From Cafeteria roenbergensis (Eukaryota; Sar; Bigyra; Bicosoecida; Cafeteriaceae), in contig VLTN01000034.1 of assembly GCA_008330645.1 (NCBI GenBank), positions 186,001-250,000 on the forward strand: 64,000 nt of DNA, given 5' to 3'. The notes beneath the pieces were generated by a model. The model was given only the letters and a program-made list of their open reading frames with translations, made no database searches and was not told where the DNA came from. Below, one piece after another: positions 11,778 to 20,696 of the stretch; position 1 is the first letter of the stretch; each line of letters opens with the position of its first letter. A program made the position numbers and the translations under genes.

Positions 11778-14700
11778 ATGGAGCTGTGGCCGTACCACGC
11801 CTTCGGGTACATCACTGCGGGGAGGGAGCCCGCAGTGATGGTGACGGACTCGCTGGTTTTGCTCGTTGCAGGCGTGCGGCTGATTCTAGCCAACGTGGAG
11901 ACCGACGCGCAGGTGTTCGTGGGGGCGCTGACGCCAGGGCACACGGTAAGCCTGTGCAGCGACCGTGCGTTGGGTGGGGGCGCGGCCAATTTCAGCTCGA
12001 GCTGTTGCGCTTGCCAAACGGACCTGTCGCGCGGCGGTGTGCTTGATCGACGCTGCTGCGCGCGCTGGCCGCTGCGCCACTGGGTATCGCAGGCGGAATG
12101 CGTGGAGCTCTCTGCCGGGCGCACGCACGTTGCCGTGGCTGAGCGGCCGGTGGCCTGGCGGGAAGGCAGTTGCTTGAGACTGTCGGTGTTCCCGCTCGCG
12201 CCAGCAGTTGCGGCGCTGATGGGCGCCGTTGGCGCGCAGGCAGTCACCGACTCTTTGCATCCTGATTCTGCTCGAGAGTCTGGGCCCGCCGACACTGCAG
12301 CCGGCGCGGCTGCGCACGCGGTTGCGTTGTCAGAGGCGTACACCAAGGCCGGCCCGCGCTCTGCCGCGCCTCGCCGCCTCGTGCTGGAGAGCTTTCCGGG
12401 CAGCGCGCGCTGCCTGAGCTTCTCGTCCGACGGAGAGTACATCGCCGTGTACGCAGAGCGCGGCTCGGCAGCGGCGGGCAGCCGCCGGGCCGGCCACGGC
12501 GACGATGGAACGTCCGCCGTGGACCCGAGCGCCCACGGCGGCGAGATGGCGGCGGCCATTGCAGCGGCGGCTGCGAGCTGGGACCGCGCCCTGCTGGTGT
12601 GGCGCTGGCCCACCGGCCGCCTGGTCACCGCGACTAGGCCCAGCGGTCGTCTCTCGCGCGTGCGGGTGCGGCCGGTGGCCGGCGAGGCGCCGGACTGCGT
12701 GCTGGTTCGGTCGCTGCTCCTCAGAGCGGACGGCCGGGCCGACGCAAAGGGGCCTCGCGGGGGGAGCGCGCACGCCTCTGCCGCCCAGGCGCCGCAGTCG
12801 GGGCCCCAGACTGCAGAGTCCAAGGCCCCGGACGGCGCGCCCGGAGACGCTGAACCGGACGCCTCGGCCAGCAATGCGCCCGCTGGCGGGGCCGGCGGCG
12901 CGGCCGGTGGCGCGGCCGGCAAGGCGACTCTCTCCGCGGCGCCGCCGCCCCACGCAGTGCCTTGCCTGTTGGCAGACAGGCTGTTCATCACCGGGTCGGG
13001 CCGCGGCAGGCTGCGGTGCTTCCGCCTGCTCGACGACTCTACGCTTCGGGAGGGCGCGCTGCTGACTGCTGCGTCGGCTGGCCGGGAAGACGCCGACGTG
13101 ACGGACCACGCCTGGGTGCGCTGTCCGACCCTTCAGGCGGCAGAGCGCGCAGCCGCGACGGTTTCAATCGCGGCCGCGCCACTGGGCAGCGGCGGCGGCG
13201 GCGGCGGCGGCGGCGGCAAGTCACCTGGCAGTCAGCCGCCCATCGCACCCCCAGCAGTCCTGGCAGAGGCTGCCCGGGCGCGAAAGCGGCTTGCGGCCGG
13301 CGTGCCTGCATGGGGCTTCGGACCGGGCCTCGGCGGGGGCCCCACACAGGGCCCCGCCATCCGCCACCTCTGGCTCGTAGCCACCTGCGCCGACGGAGCT
13401 CTTCTCGTCGTGGCTGCGCGGGGACCCGCCGCCACCGGGCTCGCAGTGCCCACCGGCAAGGAGGCTGCCGGCTCTGCCGCCGACGTCCGACCCTTCCCAA
13501 AGCAGTACGAGCTTCGAGCCGTCACGGCCGTGCCGCCCCCGCAGCTGGCCGGGCCAGGCGCCCCTTCCGACGGCAGAGCCGCGGTCGCCGCTCTGGCGAG
13601 CGGCCCGGGCGCGGGCGGTCCCGGGGGAGGGCGCAGGCAGGGCGTGTCGGTGACGGCCGGACGGCCCGACCGCGTGGCTTGCATCGCGGCCACCCCGCTG
13701 GGGTTCGCGGTGGGGGGCTCCAACGGGTACGTCGCGCTGCTGGAGGCGGTGGACGATGGTGCGGGCGACGGAGCCGATCACGGCGCCGGGCACAGCCTGG
13801 TTCCGCTGGAGGAGCGACCCTGCGGGTACCGGCCCGCGCTGGCGAGCATGGCGGGTCCCGGCTCTACCGCGGTTTCGGCCATGTGCTCCGCCCCAGGGCA
13901 GGCGGGGCCGCTGCTGCTGGCGCGCCCGGGCAACGCCGCCTGCTCCGGGCTGCGGATTCTTCGGGGCCAGGGCCAGGCGGACGCCATCGACGCGGGTGCG
14001 GGCGATCCGTCGTGCGCTCTCTTCGGCCGCGGCGCCCACGTGTCCGGCTCCGCCGTGCTGGGGCTGTCCTCGTGCCTGGCGCAGCCGCTGCTGGCCACGG
14101 TGGGGGCCGATGGCTCCGTTCGCGTCTGGTCCACTGACCGTCGCCGCTGCGAGGTCGACCACGCTGCTGAGAGCGGGGAGGAGCCGAGCTGCGCGGCGGT
14201 GCACCCCTCCGGCTTCGCGCTGGCCACGGGCCTGGCCGACCGCCTGCGTGTCTACAACCTCTGCCTCACGACGCACCGCCTCGAGAAGTGGCGGGACTTG
14301 GCTCTGCCGAGGGTCACGGCCGTGGCCTACTCCCCAGACGGCGGCCGGCTCGCCGCCGCCGCGGGGCGCGTCATCCACGTCTACCACGCCTACAGCCTCG
14401 CCGGGCTCGCCTCGCTCAAGGGCCACGCTTCGCGCATCACCGCCCTGGCGTGGTCCGCCGACGGCACGCGCGCGGTGTCCACCGCGGAGGACGGCGCCGT
14501 GTACGTGTGGGACACGCGCACCGGCCGGCGGGTGGACGCCTCTAGCGCCACCTGCAGGGGCATGGTCGGCACTGCCGTGGCGGTGGAGCGGGTCTCGGCC
14601 CGGGAGGAGGACGAGGTGTGGGCGGCGGCCATGGCGCCGGCTATGGCCGCCATACGGGCGGCTGCCATTGACGATGCAGAGCCCGGCAGCAGCAGCAGCG

Positions 14701-17700
14701 GAGGAGGAGGAGGAGGAGGGGGAGGAGGGGGCGGCGGCGGTGACGGCGGCGGCGGCGGTGGCAGCGGCGGCAGCGGCGGTGACGGCGGTCGCGGGCCGCG
14801 CGTCGGCGCCGGCGCGTCGTCCGGGGCTGGCTCTGCCGGAACCGCCGGCTCCGCGCCCCCCTCCGTGCCCCGAGCCACGGTGCTCGCCTCAGTCGCGAAC
14901 AACGCGTCGGCCGACGTCGTGGTGGTCGCCGCGGGCGTGTCACTCGAGGCCAAGGCTGCGCTCGGCATGGGCCCCACTGGGGCGAGGGCGGCGGCGGCGG
15001 CGGCGGCGAGGCCGGCGGCCGACCAGGGGGCCGCGGTGATCGCACTCGTCCAGCGAGCGGAGGCGGTCAAGCTCCGCACGGGGGCGGCGGCTGCAGCGGC
15101 GGGCGGCGCAGCCGGTGGCGATGGGGCGGGCGCATCGACGGCGCCGGCTCCGTCCTCCTCGTCCTCCTCCTCTGCCGCCGCGGCCGCGGCCGCCGCCGCC
15201 GCCGCCGCGCAGCTCGTTGCCGTCACGTGCCTGCAGCTCGACACGGGATCTGGAACTCTCTACGCAGGCACGTCGGCCGGAACCATCCGCGCCTACGCGT
15301 GGCCGCTGCGTTTCAAGACCAGCACCCTCCTTGGGGCCGGCAGGGCCGGGGGCCGGGGCGGGGGCCCCTCGATCGGGCCCTCCGGCGCCAGCGCGTCGGG
15401 CACCCGCCGCATCGCGGCGACCGGTCCCGGCCAGCAGCTGCGCAGCGGCTCCTTCGCCGAGCCAGACTTTGCCGAAATCGCAATGCACGCGGGGCCCGTG
15501 ACGGCGCTGTCCCGCACGCCGGACGGCCATTACCTGGCGTCGGCGGGCGCGGACGGCGTCGTGTTCCTGCTGGCCATCCCCCGGCCAGCCCCGTCTGCAC
15601 AGCCGGGCACGCAGCCCCAGCTGCAGTGGGCGCCGCCCCCGGTTCGGGCCTTCAACAGCAGCGTCACGCTGGTGGACTTTGCCGGGGTGAAGCAGTTGCA
15701 GACGCAGGTGGCAGAGCTGATGCGCGCCCGCTCCGAGGCGCAGGCCGAGACCGCCGACAGGCTGGCGCTCCGCGACCGGACCTGGCAGCAGCAGCTGGAC
15801 GACCAGAAGGCAGCCATGCAGGCAGAGCTGGCCCGCGAGCGGGCGGCGCTGCGAGCGCTGCAGAGCAAGAGCGACGCGGCGGCGCGAGCGACGGCAGAGG
15901 AGCGCGAGCGGCTGGCGGCGGAGCACGCGCGTGAGCTGGCGGCCATGGGGAACGACCAGGAGGCGCGGCTGACCGCCGAGATGGCGCGGTTCGACAAGCT
16001 GCAGGACGAGATGGAGCGGCTCCGGCAGCGGTGCGCGGCGGAGCTGCGGGCGGCGAAGGAGGACGCCGAGGTCGCGCTGGCCGGGGCGGCGGCGGCGGCG
16101 GAGGACAGGGAGGCGGCTCTGAAGGAGGAGCTGGCCGCGACGAGGGCCGCGGCCGACAAGGCGGCCAGGCAAGCCGAGGCGACGCTGCGAGACGTGGAGG
16201 CGGAGTACGAGAGCGAGCTGACGGAGCTGCGGCTGGCGGCGGAGGAGGAGGTTGGGCGGGAGCAGCACGCGACGGCCGCCAGCATGGGGCGGGCCTCCAA
16301 GCTGCGGAAGCTGCGGCGCGACGCCGAGAGCAAGCAGCGAGCGGCGGAGAAGCGGCGCGACGAGGCGGAGGCCGAGACGTCGTCCACCCAGCTGCAGCTG
16401 CGTCAGCGCGAGGAGCAGATCGAGTCGCTCCGGCGGAAGGCGGCCCGCGACGCGGAGTCGCACGAAACCGCGCTCCACGACGCGGAGGAGCTGCGGAGCT
16501 CCGTGACGCAGCTCCGCAACATCCGGTTCGTTCTGGAGCACAAGCAGGAGCGGATGGAGGCGGCACAGCGGCCGATGGGGTCGCGCATAAGCAAGCTGGA
16601 GGCCCAGCTTGAGGCGTGCATGACGGAGATGAGGGCGCTGGCGGCCAGCCACAAGCTGAGCGAGCTGCGGCGGGCGGAGGCCGACAGCCGGGCGGCGGCC
16701 ATGGCCTCTCGCGAGAAAGCCGCGCAGCGCCGCAGCGAGTTGGGAGAGACGCGGCTCCGCTCGGTGCTGCACGACCTGGAGTTGCTCAGCCTCATGGGGG
16801 ACGAGAGGGAGGTGGCCGCCGCCGCCATGGACGCCTACCGCAAGCACGTCAAGGGGGAGGCGCGGCGGGTGCGCGGGGACGCGGGCGCAGCGGGCGCGGA
16901 GGCGCTCTCCGGGCTCGGGGAGACGGGCGGCAGCAGCAGCGGCGGCGGCAGTGGCGGCGGCGGCGGCAGTGGCAGTGGCGGCGGCGGCGGCGGCGGCGGC
17001 AGTGGCGGGGCGGGAGCCGGGAAGGGTCGCTCCCCCGACAAGCTGGCCGATACGGCCGGCGGAGCCACGCCGGGCATGGGGGGGACGGGAGGCTTCCGGC
17101 CGGGGGCGGCGGAGAGCGCGACGCCGGCAGACGTGGCGGGTGCGACGGCAATGCAGGCTCTGCCGGCTGGCGTGCGAGTGGCGGGGCACTCGGGCGAGTC
17201 GCTGGCTCGGGGAAGGGCGGCCGCGAGGCTGCGCGGCGCTGCCGAGGGGGGGGACGACGGGGGCGTGGGCTGGGGCGGCCACCACGGTGACTCGGGGGCC
17301 GGCGGCGGAGGCAGCGGGGGGCTCGCCCGTGCCGAGGCGAACTCCATGCGTGCGCAGGAGGCTATGGAGGAGCTGCGGAAGCAGCGGGACGCGGTGAGGC
17401 GGGGCGCCGCAGCGCTGGATCGCAAGGTGCGTGCAACGGAGGGGGAGACGGAGCGGCTTCGGTTCAAGGCGGTGGCGGACAACTCCACCCTCCTTGGCGA
17501 GTGCAACCGCCTGAAGCGGGCGCTGGAGGCGTCCAGGGCGGAAGTTAGGCGCCTCACCGTGGACCTGCGGCGCGCAGTGTCGGCTGGAAAGCATGGCTCC
17601 ACGCGCGGTGGAGCCCGGCCAACGGACACCTGGGCGTCGCTGGGCCACTCGTCCTTCGCCAGCGGGGAGGGCAAGGAGCCGGCGGCAGCCGGCGCCCCGG

Positions 17701-18056
17701 CGGCCTCGTCGCAGCTCAGCGACGGGGACGTCAACCCCCTGAGCGGGCTCGTCCCGGTGAGGAGGGGCCGCCGCATGGATGCCATGGGCAGCAAGGCCAG
17801 GTCGGCCGCGTCCAACTCGCTGCCGGCGTTGGCCCGAGTGTCGCCCAAATCGACGCTCGACAGCAGGGGCATGTCGGCCAGTCGCGGCTCGCTCCCGGGC
17901 GCGAGTGCTGGCGACGCTGGCGTGGCCGGGGCGGGAATGCCCCGCCGCACGATTGCATCGATGGAGCAGCAGGTCGCCCACGCGAAACGAGAGGCCAAGC
18001 ACGCGGCGTCGCAAGCCGTAAGCCTCGTGTCGACTGTTGGAGGTGGCAGCGTGTGA
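11778..18056 (+). CDS. CFAP57: CFAP57 (WDR65) axonemal WD40/coiled-coil protein
   Basis: Exons 11778-11945 and 12093-18056 encode about 2,043 residues; the intron (147 nt, GTAAGC...GCAG) is a multiple of three and stop-free. The start MELWPYHAFGYI begins the HxFG motif that opens CFAP57, and the join LTPGH to ECVELSAGRTHVAVAE reproduces the first blade. WD repeats follow, clearest at LLATVGADGSVRVWS, ITALAWSADGTRAVSTAEDG (about residue 836) and LASAGADGVVFLL. A long coiled coil occupies about residues 1256-1640 and contains the family signature LRNIRFVLEHK; a second short coiled coil lies near 1806-1890. CFAP57 belongs to the base of inner-arm dyneins in motile cilia. It is much longer than animal homologues (about 1,250 residues) because of Gly-, Ala- and Ser-rich insertions between blades and after the coiled coil. 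Some insertions could be unspliced introns, though none has a clear donor. Confidence 0.85.
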   Translation: MELWPYHAFGYITAGREPAVMVTDSLVLLVAGVRLILANVETDAQVFVGALTPGHTVSLCSDRALGGGAANFSSSCCACQTDLSRGGVLDRRCCARWPLRHWVSQAECVELSAGRTHVAVAERPVAWREGSCLRLSVFPLAPAVAALMGAVGAQAVTDSLHPDSARESGPADTAAGAAAHAVALSEAYTKAGPRSAAPRRLVLESFPGSARCLSFSSDGEYIAVYAERGSAAAGSRRAGHGDDGTSAVDPSAHGGEMAAAIAAAAASWDRALLVWRWPTGRLVTATRPSGRLSRVRVRPVAGEAPDCVLVRSLLLRADGRADAKGPRGGSAHASAAQAPQSGPQTAESKAPDGAPGDAEPDASASNAPAGGAGGAAGGAAGKATLSAAPPPHAVPCLLADRLFITGSGRGRLRCFRLLDDSTLREGALLTAASAGREDADVTDHAWVRCPTLQAAERAAATVSIAAAPLGSGGGGGGGGGKSPGSQPPIAPPAVLAEAARARKRLAAGVPAWGFGPGLGGGPTQGPAIRHLWLVATCADGALLVVAARGPAATGLAVPTGKEAAGSAADVRPFPKQYELRAVTAVPPPQLAGPGAPSDGRAAVAALASGPGAGGPGGGRRQGVSVTAGRPDRVACIAATPLGFAVGGSNGYVALLEAVDDGAGDGADHGAGHSLVPLEERPCGYRPALASMAGPGSTAVSAMCSAPGQAGPLLLARPGNAACSGLRILRGQGQADAIDAGAGDPSCALFGRGAHVSGSAVLGLSSCLAQPLLATVGADGSVRVWSTDRRRCEVDHAAESGEEPSCAAVHPSGFALATGLADRLRVYNLCLTTHRLEKWRDLALPRVTAVAYSPDGGRLAAAAGRVIHVYHAYSLAGLASLKGHASRITALAWSADGTRAVSTAEDGAVYVWDTRTGRRVDASSATCRGMVGTAVAVERVSAREEDEVWAAAMAPAMAAIRAAAIDDAEPGSSSSGGGGGGGGGGGGGGDGGGGGGSGGSGGDGGRGPRVGAGASSGAGSAGTAGSAPPSVPRATVLASVANNASADVVVVAAGVSLEAKAALGMGPTGARAAAAAAARPAADQGAAVIALVQRAEAVKLRTGAAAAAAGGAAGGDGAGASTAPAPSSSSSSSAAAAAAAAAAAAQLVAVTCLQLDTGSGTLYAGTSAGTIRAYAWPLRFKTSTLLGAGRAGGRGGGPSIGPSGASASGTRRIAATGPGQQLRSGSFAEPDFAEIAMHAGPVTALSRTPDGHYLASAGADGVVFLLAIPRPAPSAQPGTQPQLQWAPPPVRAFNSSVTLVDFAGVKQLQTQVAELMRARSEAQAETADRLALRDRTWQQQLDDQKAAMQAELARERAALRALQSKSDAAARATAEERERLAAEHARELAAMGNDQEARLTAEMARFDKLQDEMERLRQRCAAELRAAKEDAEVALAGAAAAAEDREAALKEELAATRAAADKAARQAEATLRDVEAEYESELTELRLAAEEEVGREQHATAASMGRASKLRKLRRDAESKQRAAEKRRDEAEAETSSTQLQLRQREEQIESLRRKAARDAESHETALHDAEELRSSVTQLRNIRFVLEHKQERMEAAQRPMGSRISKLEAQLEACMTEMRALAASHKLSELRRAEADSRAAAMASREKAAQRRSELGETRLRSVLHDLELLSLMGDEREVAAAAMDAYRKHVKGEARRVRGDAGAAGAEALSGLGETGGSSSGGGSGGGGGSGSGGGGGGGGSGGAGAGKGRSPDKLADTAGGATPGMGGTGGFRPGAAESATPADVAGATAMQALPAGVRVAGHSGESLARGRAAARLRGAAEGGDDGGVGWGGHHGDSGAGGGGSGGLARAEANSMRAQEAMEELRKQRDAVRRGAAALDRKVRATEGETERLRFKAVADNSTLLGECNRLKRALEASRAEVRRLTVDLRRAVSAGKHGSTRGGARPTDTWASLGHSSFASGEGKEPAAAGAPAASSQLSDGDVNPLSGLVPVRRGRRMDAMGSKARSAASNSLPALARVSPKSTLDSRGMSASRGSLPGASAGDAGVAGAGMPRRTIASMEQQVAHAKREAKHAASQAVSLVSTVGGGSV

Positions 18057-18556
18057 ATGAGCCGCACCGATTGCGTGAGTGAGCGACCCTGGCCTGGCAG
18101 TGTCTGCCTGCGTGCAGAGCGAGTGCTGCCAGCAGAATCATTAGCAGAATCGTTCGCTCGCGCAGCGGTGTGAACCCAGGAGCCACGGCGCCACCGAGCG
18201 GCTGGTGCCGCTCAAGGCCCCGACCAGCCTGCTGATCGAGCCGTGGCTCCGCGCGGGGTAAGCGCGCGGGATGGGCAGCTCGTTCGAGCCAGCGCGGGCG
18301 TGATGGCCGGCCAGGGCCGCTCGGCAGCGCTCCGCCCGCGCCAGCGCTCCCGCGCCAAAGCCCAGGCGCGCGGCTTGGAGCTCGGCTAGGCCATCACGGC
18401 TGCCTTGCGCCGCTCCGCCGGCGCGGCCGCCTCGCCAGGCTCGTGGCAGTGCGCGCATCGACACGATTGCGCGACTCGGCACCGAGTGCAGAGCGAGACT
18501 CGGCGTTAGACTGGCTCGAGTTCCTGCACTCCCCCGAACCGTCGCCTCGCGCAGCC
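18057..18556. other. Intergenic, 500 bp
   Basis: This sequence lies between the CFAP57 stop and the next start on the same strand. It is GC-rich and without recognisable motifs or coding signal. It presumably holds the CFAP57 3' UTR and the promoter of the following gene. Confidence 0.5.
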
Positions 18557-19974
18557 ATGGCCACGCCGGCTGTCGACTGGGTTCACTCGCTCCCCCGTGG
18601 GGGACGCTCCAACGAGTTCCCGTCAACGTTCGACCCATCGTCCCCCGAGTTCGAGGACTACCGTGAGCGCGCGGAAGCTGCGAGATTTTGCCGGAAACTC
18701 CCGCGCGTTGCCCAGGCGCTTCGGTCAGTCGCCGAGGCCGCGCCGCCCTGCCCAGTCCTAGCCCCTGGCCCGCCCCAGCGCCGTCGCCCAATCCCGCAGT
18801 CTGGGGCATCGGCAACGTGGCTGGCGCCTACGTAATCGTCGGCGTGGTGCTGGGGCTGCTGTCGGCGCTCCTGTACTGCCTGGCTTGCTGCAGGTGCTGC
18901 TGCTTCGACAGGTGCTCCAAAGAACAGCCGGGCTGCTGCCGTCGCGTGAGCTGGGCCATTGTCATCCTGGCTGGAGGGGCCGCATGCGTGGTGGCCTTTG
19001 CCTCGTCCGCGCCGGCGGCGAGGATGGCCGCGGCGGTTGGCTCGACCGGCGACGGAATTGGCGCGCTCGCGGATGCAACCACTGCCGTCGGCACGGCAAC
19101 CCAGAGCTTCGAGACCTCGGCCCTCGGCCTCCAAGACACAGCGCTCCGCCTGGCTGCAAGCCTGGAGAGCAAGCCTGCCGCGCCGGCGCCGATCGACACG
19201 ACCCAGGTCGAGGCCGTGGCAAGCGCCGCTGCTTCTGCCGCAAGCGCTGCGAGCCAAAATTCCGCCATTTTGACGGCGGCATCGGACGCACTGCGCCCCA
19301 CGGGCAAGACCCTGAGGGAGGACGGCGGGAGCGCAGGATCGGCGCCCATCGGCGAGGCCGCTGCCCTCGGGGCGCTGCTCTTGCTCTTCCTGGTCACGCT
19401 TCTGCCCATGCGAATCTGCAAATGCGTCCACTGCGTCATGTCCCCGTGCATGTCCGTGTGCATGGCCCTAGTGTGGGTTGTGTGCGGTGTCCTGATGGCT
19501 GTTGCGCTCGTGAGCTCGGACTTGTGCGTCGACATGCGCGGCAACCTGGTGCGACTGGCCAAGGCCGGCCCAGCGGACCTGCAAGCGGCCGTGCCATCTG
19601 TCGAGTTCTATCTCCGCTGCGAGGCCAGCCCCGGGCTGAGCACCAACGGGACTTTTTACGGCATTGCGGTGGAGGGCCGTAAGCAGCTCAACTCGTCTTC
19701 CAGTGACGTGGCCTCGCTCGACCAACTCAAGATGGATCCTCGCGTGAACAGCACGGATGACGCGATGATCGACCTGCTGCAGGCGAACTTCGATACCCTC
19801 CTCGTGGATGCCATCAACGTGGAGAAGAGCCTCAGTTGCAGCGCCATCAGCGAGCCCATCGGCAAGGTGATCGACCCCACCTGCCGCCAGTTCATCAGCG
19901 AGGGTTTCCTCCCCTTCTGGGCGATGCAAGTCACCGCGGCGGTCCTCCTCTCCATCCTTCTGCTCTTCAAGTGA
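18557..19974 (+). CDS. Five-TM membrane protein with prominin/tweety-like topology
   Basis: Exons 18557-18662 and 18800-19974 (intron 137 nt, GTGAGC...GCAG, phase 1) give 426 residues. A short polar N-terminus (SPEFEDYLWGIG across the junction) leads to TM1 (AYVIVGVVLGLLSALLYCL), a Cys-rich cytoplasmic turn (CLACCRCCCFDRC...CC), TM2, a helical loop of about 110 residues, TM3 (LGALLLLFLVTLLP), a second Cys cluster (CKCVHCVMSPCMSVC), TM4, a second loop with NGT, NSS and NST sequons and several cysteines, and TM5 at the extreme C-terminus. Cys clusters after TM1 and TM3 with two large outer loops are the plan of prominins and tweety channels. Sequence similarity is only topological here, so a specific function is not claimed. 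Prominins organise membrane protrusions including cilia. Confidence 0.7.
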
Positions 19975-20696
19975 GATGCCCCTCCCACTGGCCTGCCTGC
20001 TGTGTTGTCAGCGCAGCGCTCTCGTGCGCGCTGCCTGCGCGCGCTTGGCTCGCCGGCGCCTTGGCCGCAGCAGCCAAGATGCAGCGTCGGGTGTAGCTGC
20101 CTTGCGCTCACGTCCTCCTCCACCTCCTCCACCTGTTTCTTGCTGTCCCCCCCCCCACCTCTCCCTCCTGCCCCGATCCGCCCTTGCAGCCTCATGTTCT
20201 GCATCCGCCACCCTTCTCAGGAGGACGAAGTCGCTGACTCCGGCCTTCGCGTCCAGGACCCGGTGGGGAGCCGCCAAGGGGTTGTGGTCAAGCCGCGGGG
20301 CCAGCCGTGAACTTGCTGGGCCTGTGCTGTCGCTAGTGCGTGCCCGTTTGGCGGTCCGGCCACCCGTGCTTTGGGTACATGTCGGCGCGTCTGCGATTCA
20401 ATTGGACTCTTCGCTGCTGCCCGGCCACGCTCGAGAGCATGCCTATCCACGGGTGCCTGGTCCACGGCTGCGCGCTTTGCAATGGCCAACGTGGCCACGA
20501 GTGAACACACGCGATGCCCGCCGTGGCTTGTGGCAGGCACGGATTGGGCGCCTGGGCAGCGAGAGCAACACTCAAGCGCAGCAGACACGCGCCGAGCTTT
20601 GCTGCGCCGAACGGGCTCGCTCCCGCACCCGCGTGATAGGCAAGTTGGTCGAGGCGCACTGTCCACCAGTGGCTGCCATCCCGGCCACGTGCGGGG
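19975..20696. other. Convergent intergenic region, 722 bp
   Basis: This lies between two genes that end toward each other. It contains a CT-rich stretch near 20110-20180, with runs of C, and otherwise nothing recognisable. Short frames on both strands lack protein-like composition. Confidence 0.5.

Noticed and set aside
14940-18014. 1,024-residue minus-strand frame
   Set aside because: Antisense shadow of the CFAP57 coiled coil and linkers; Arg/Leu-rich without domains.
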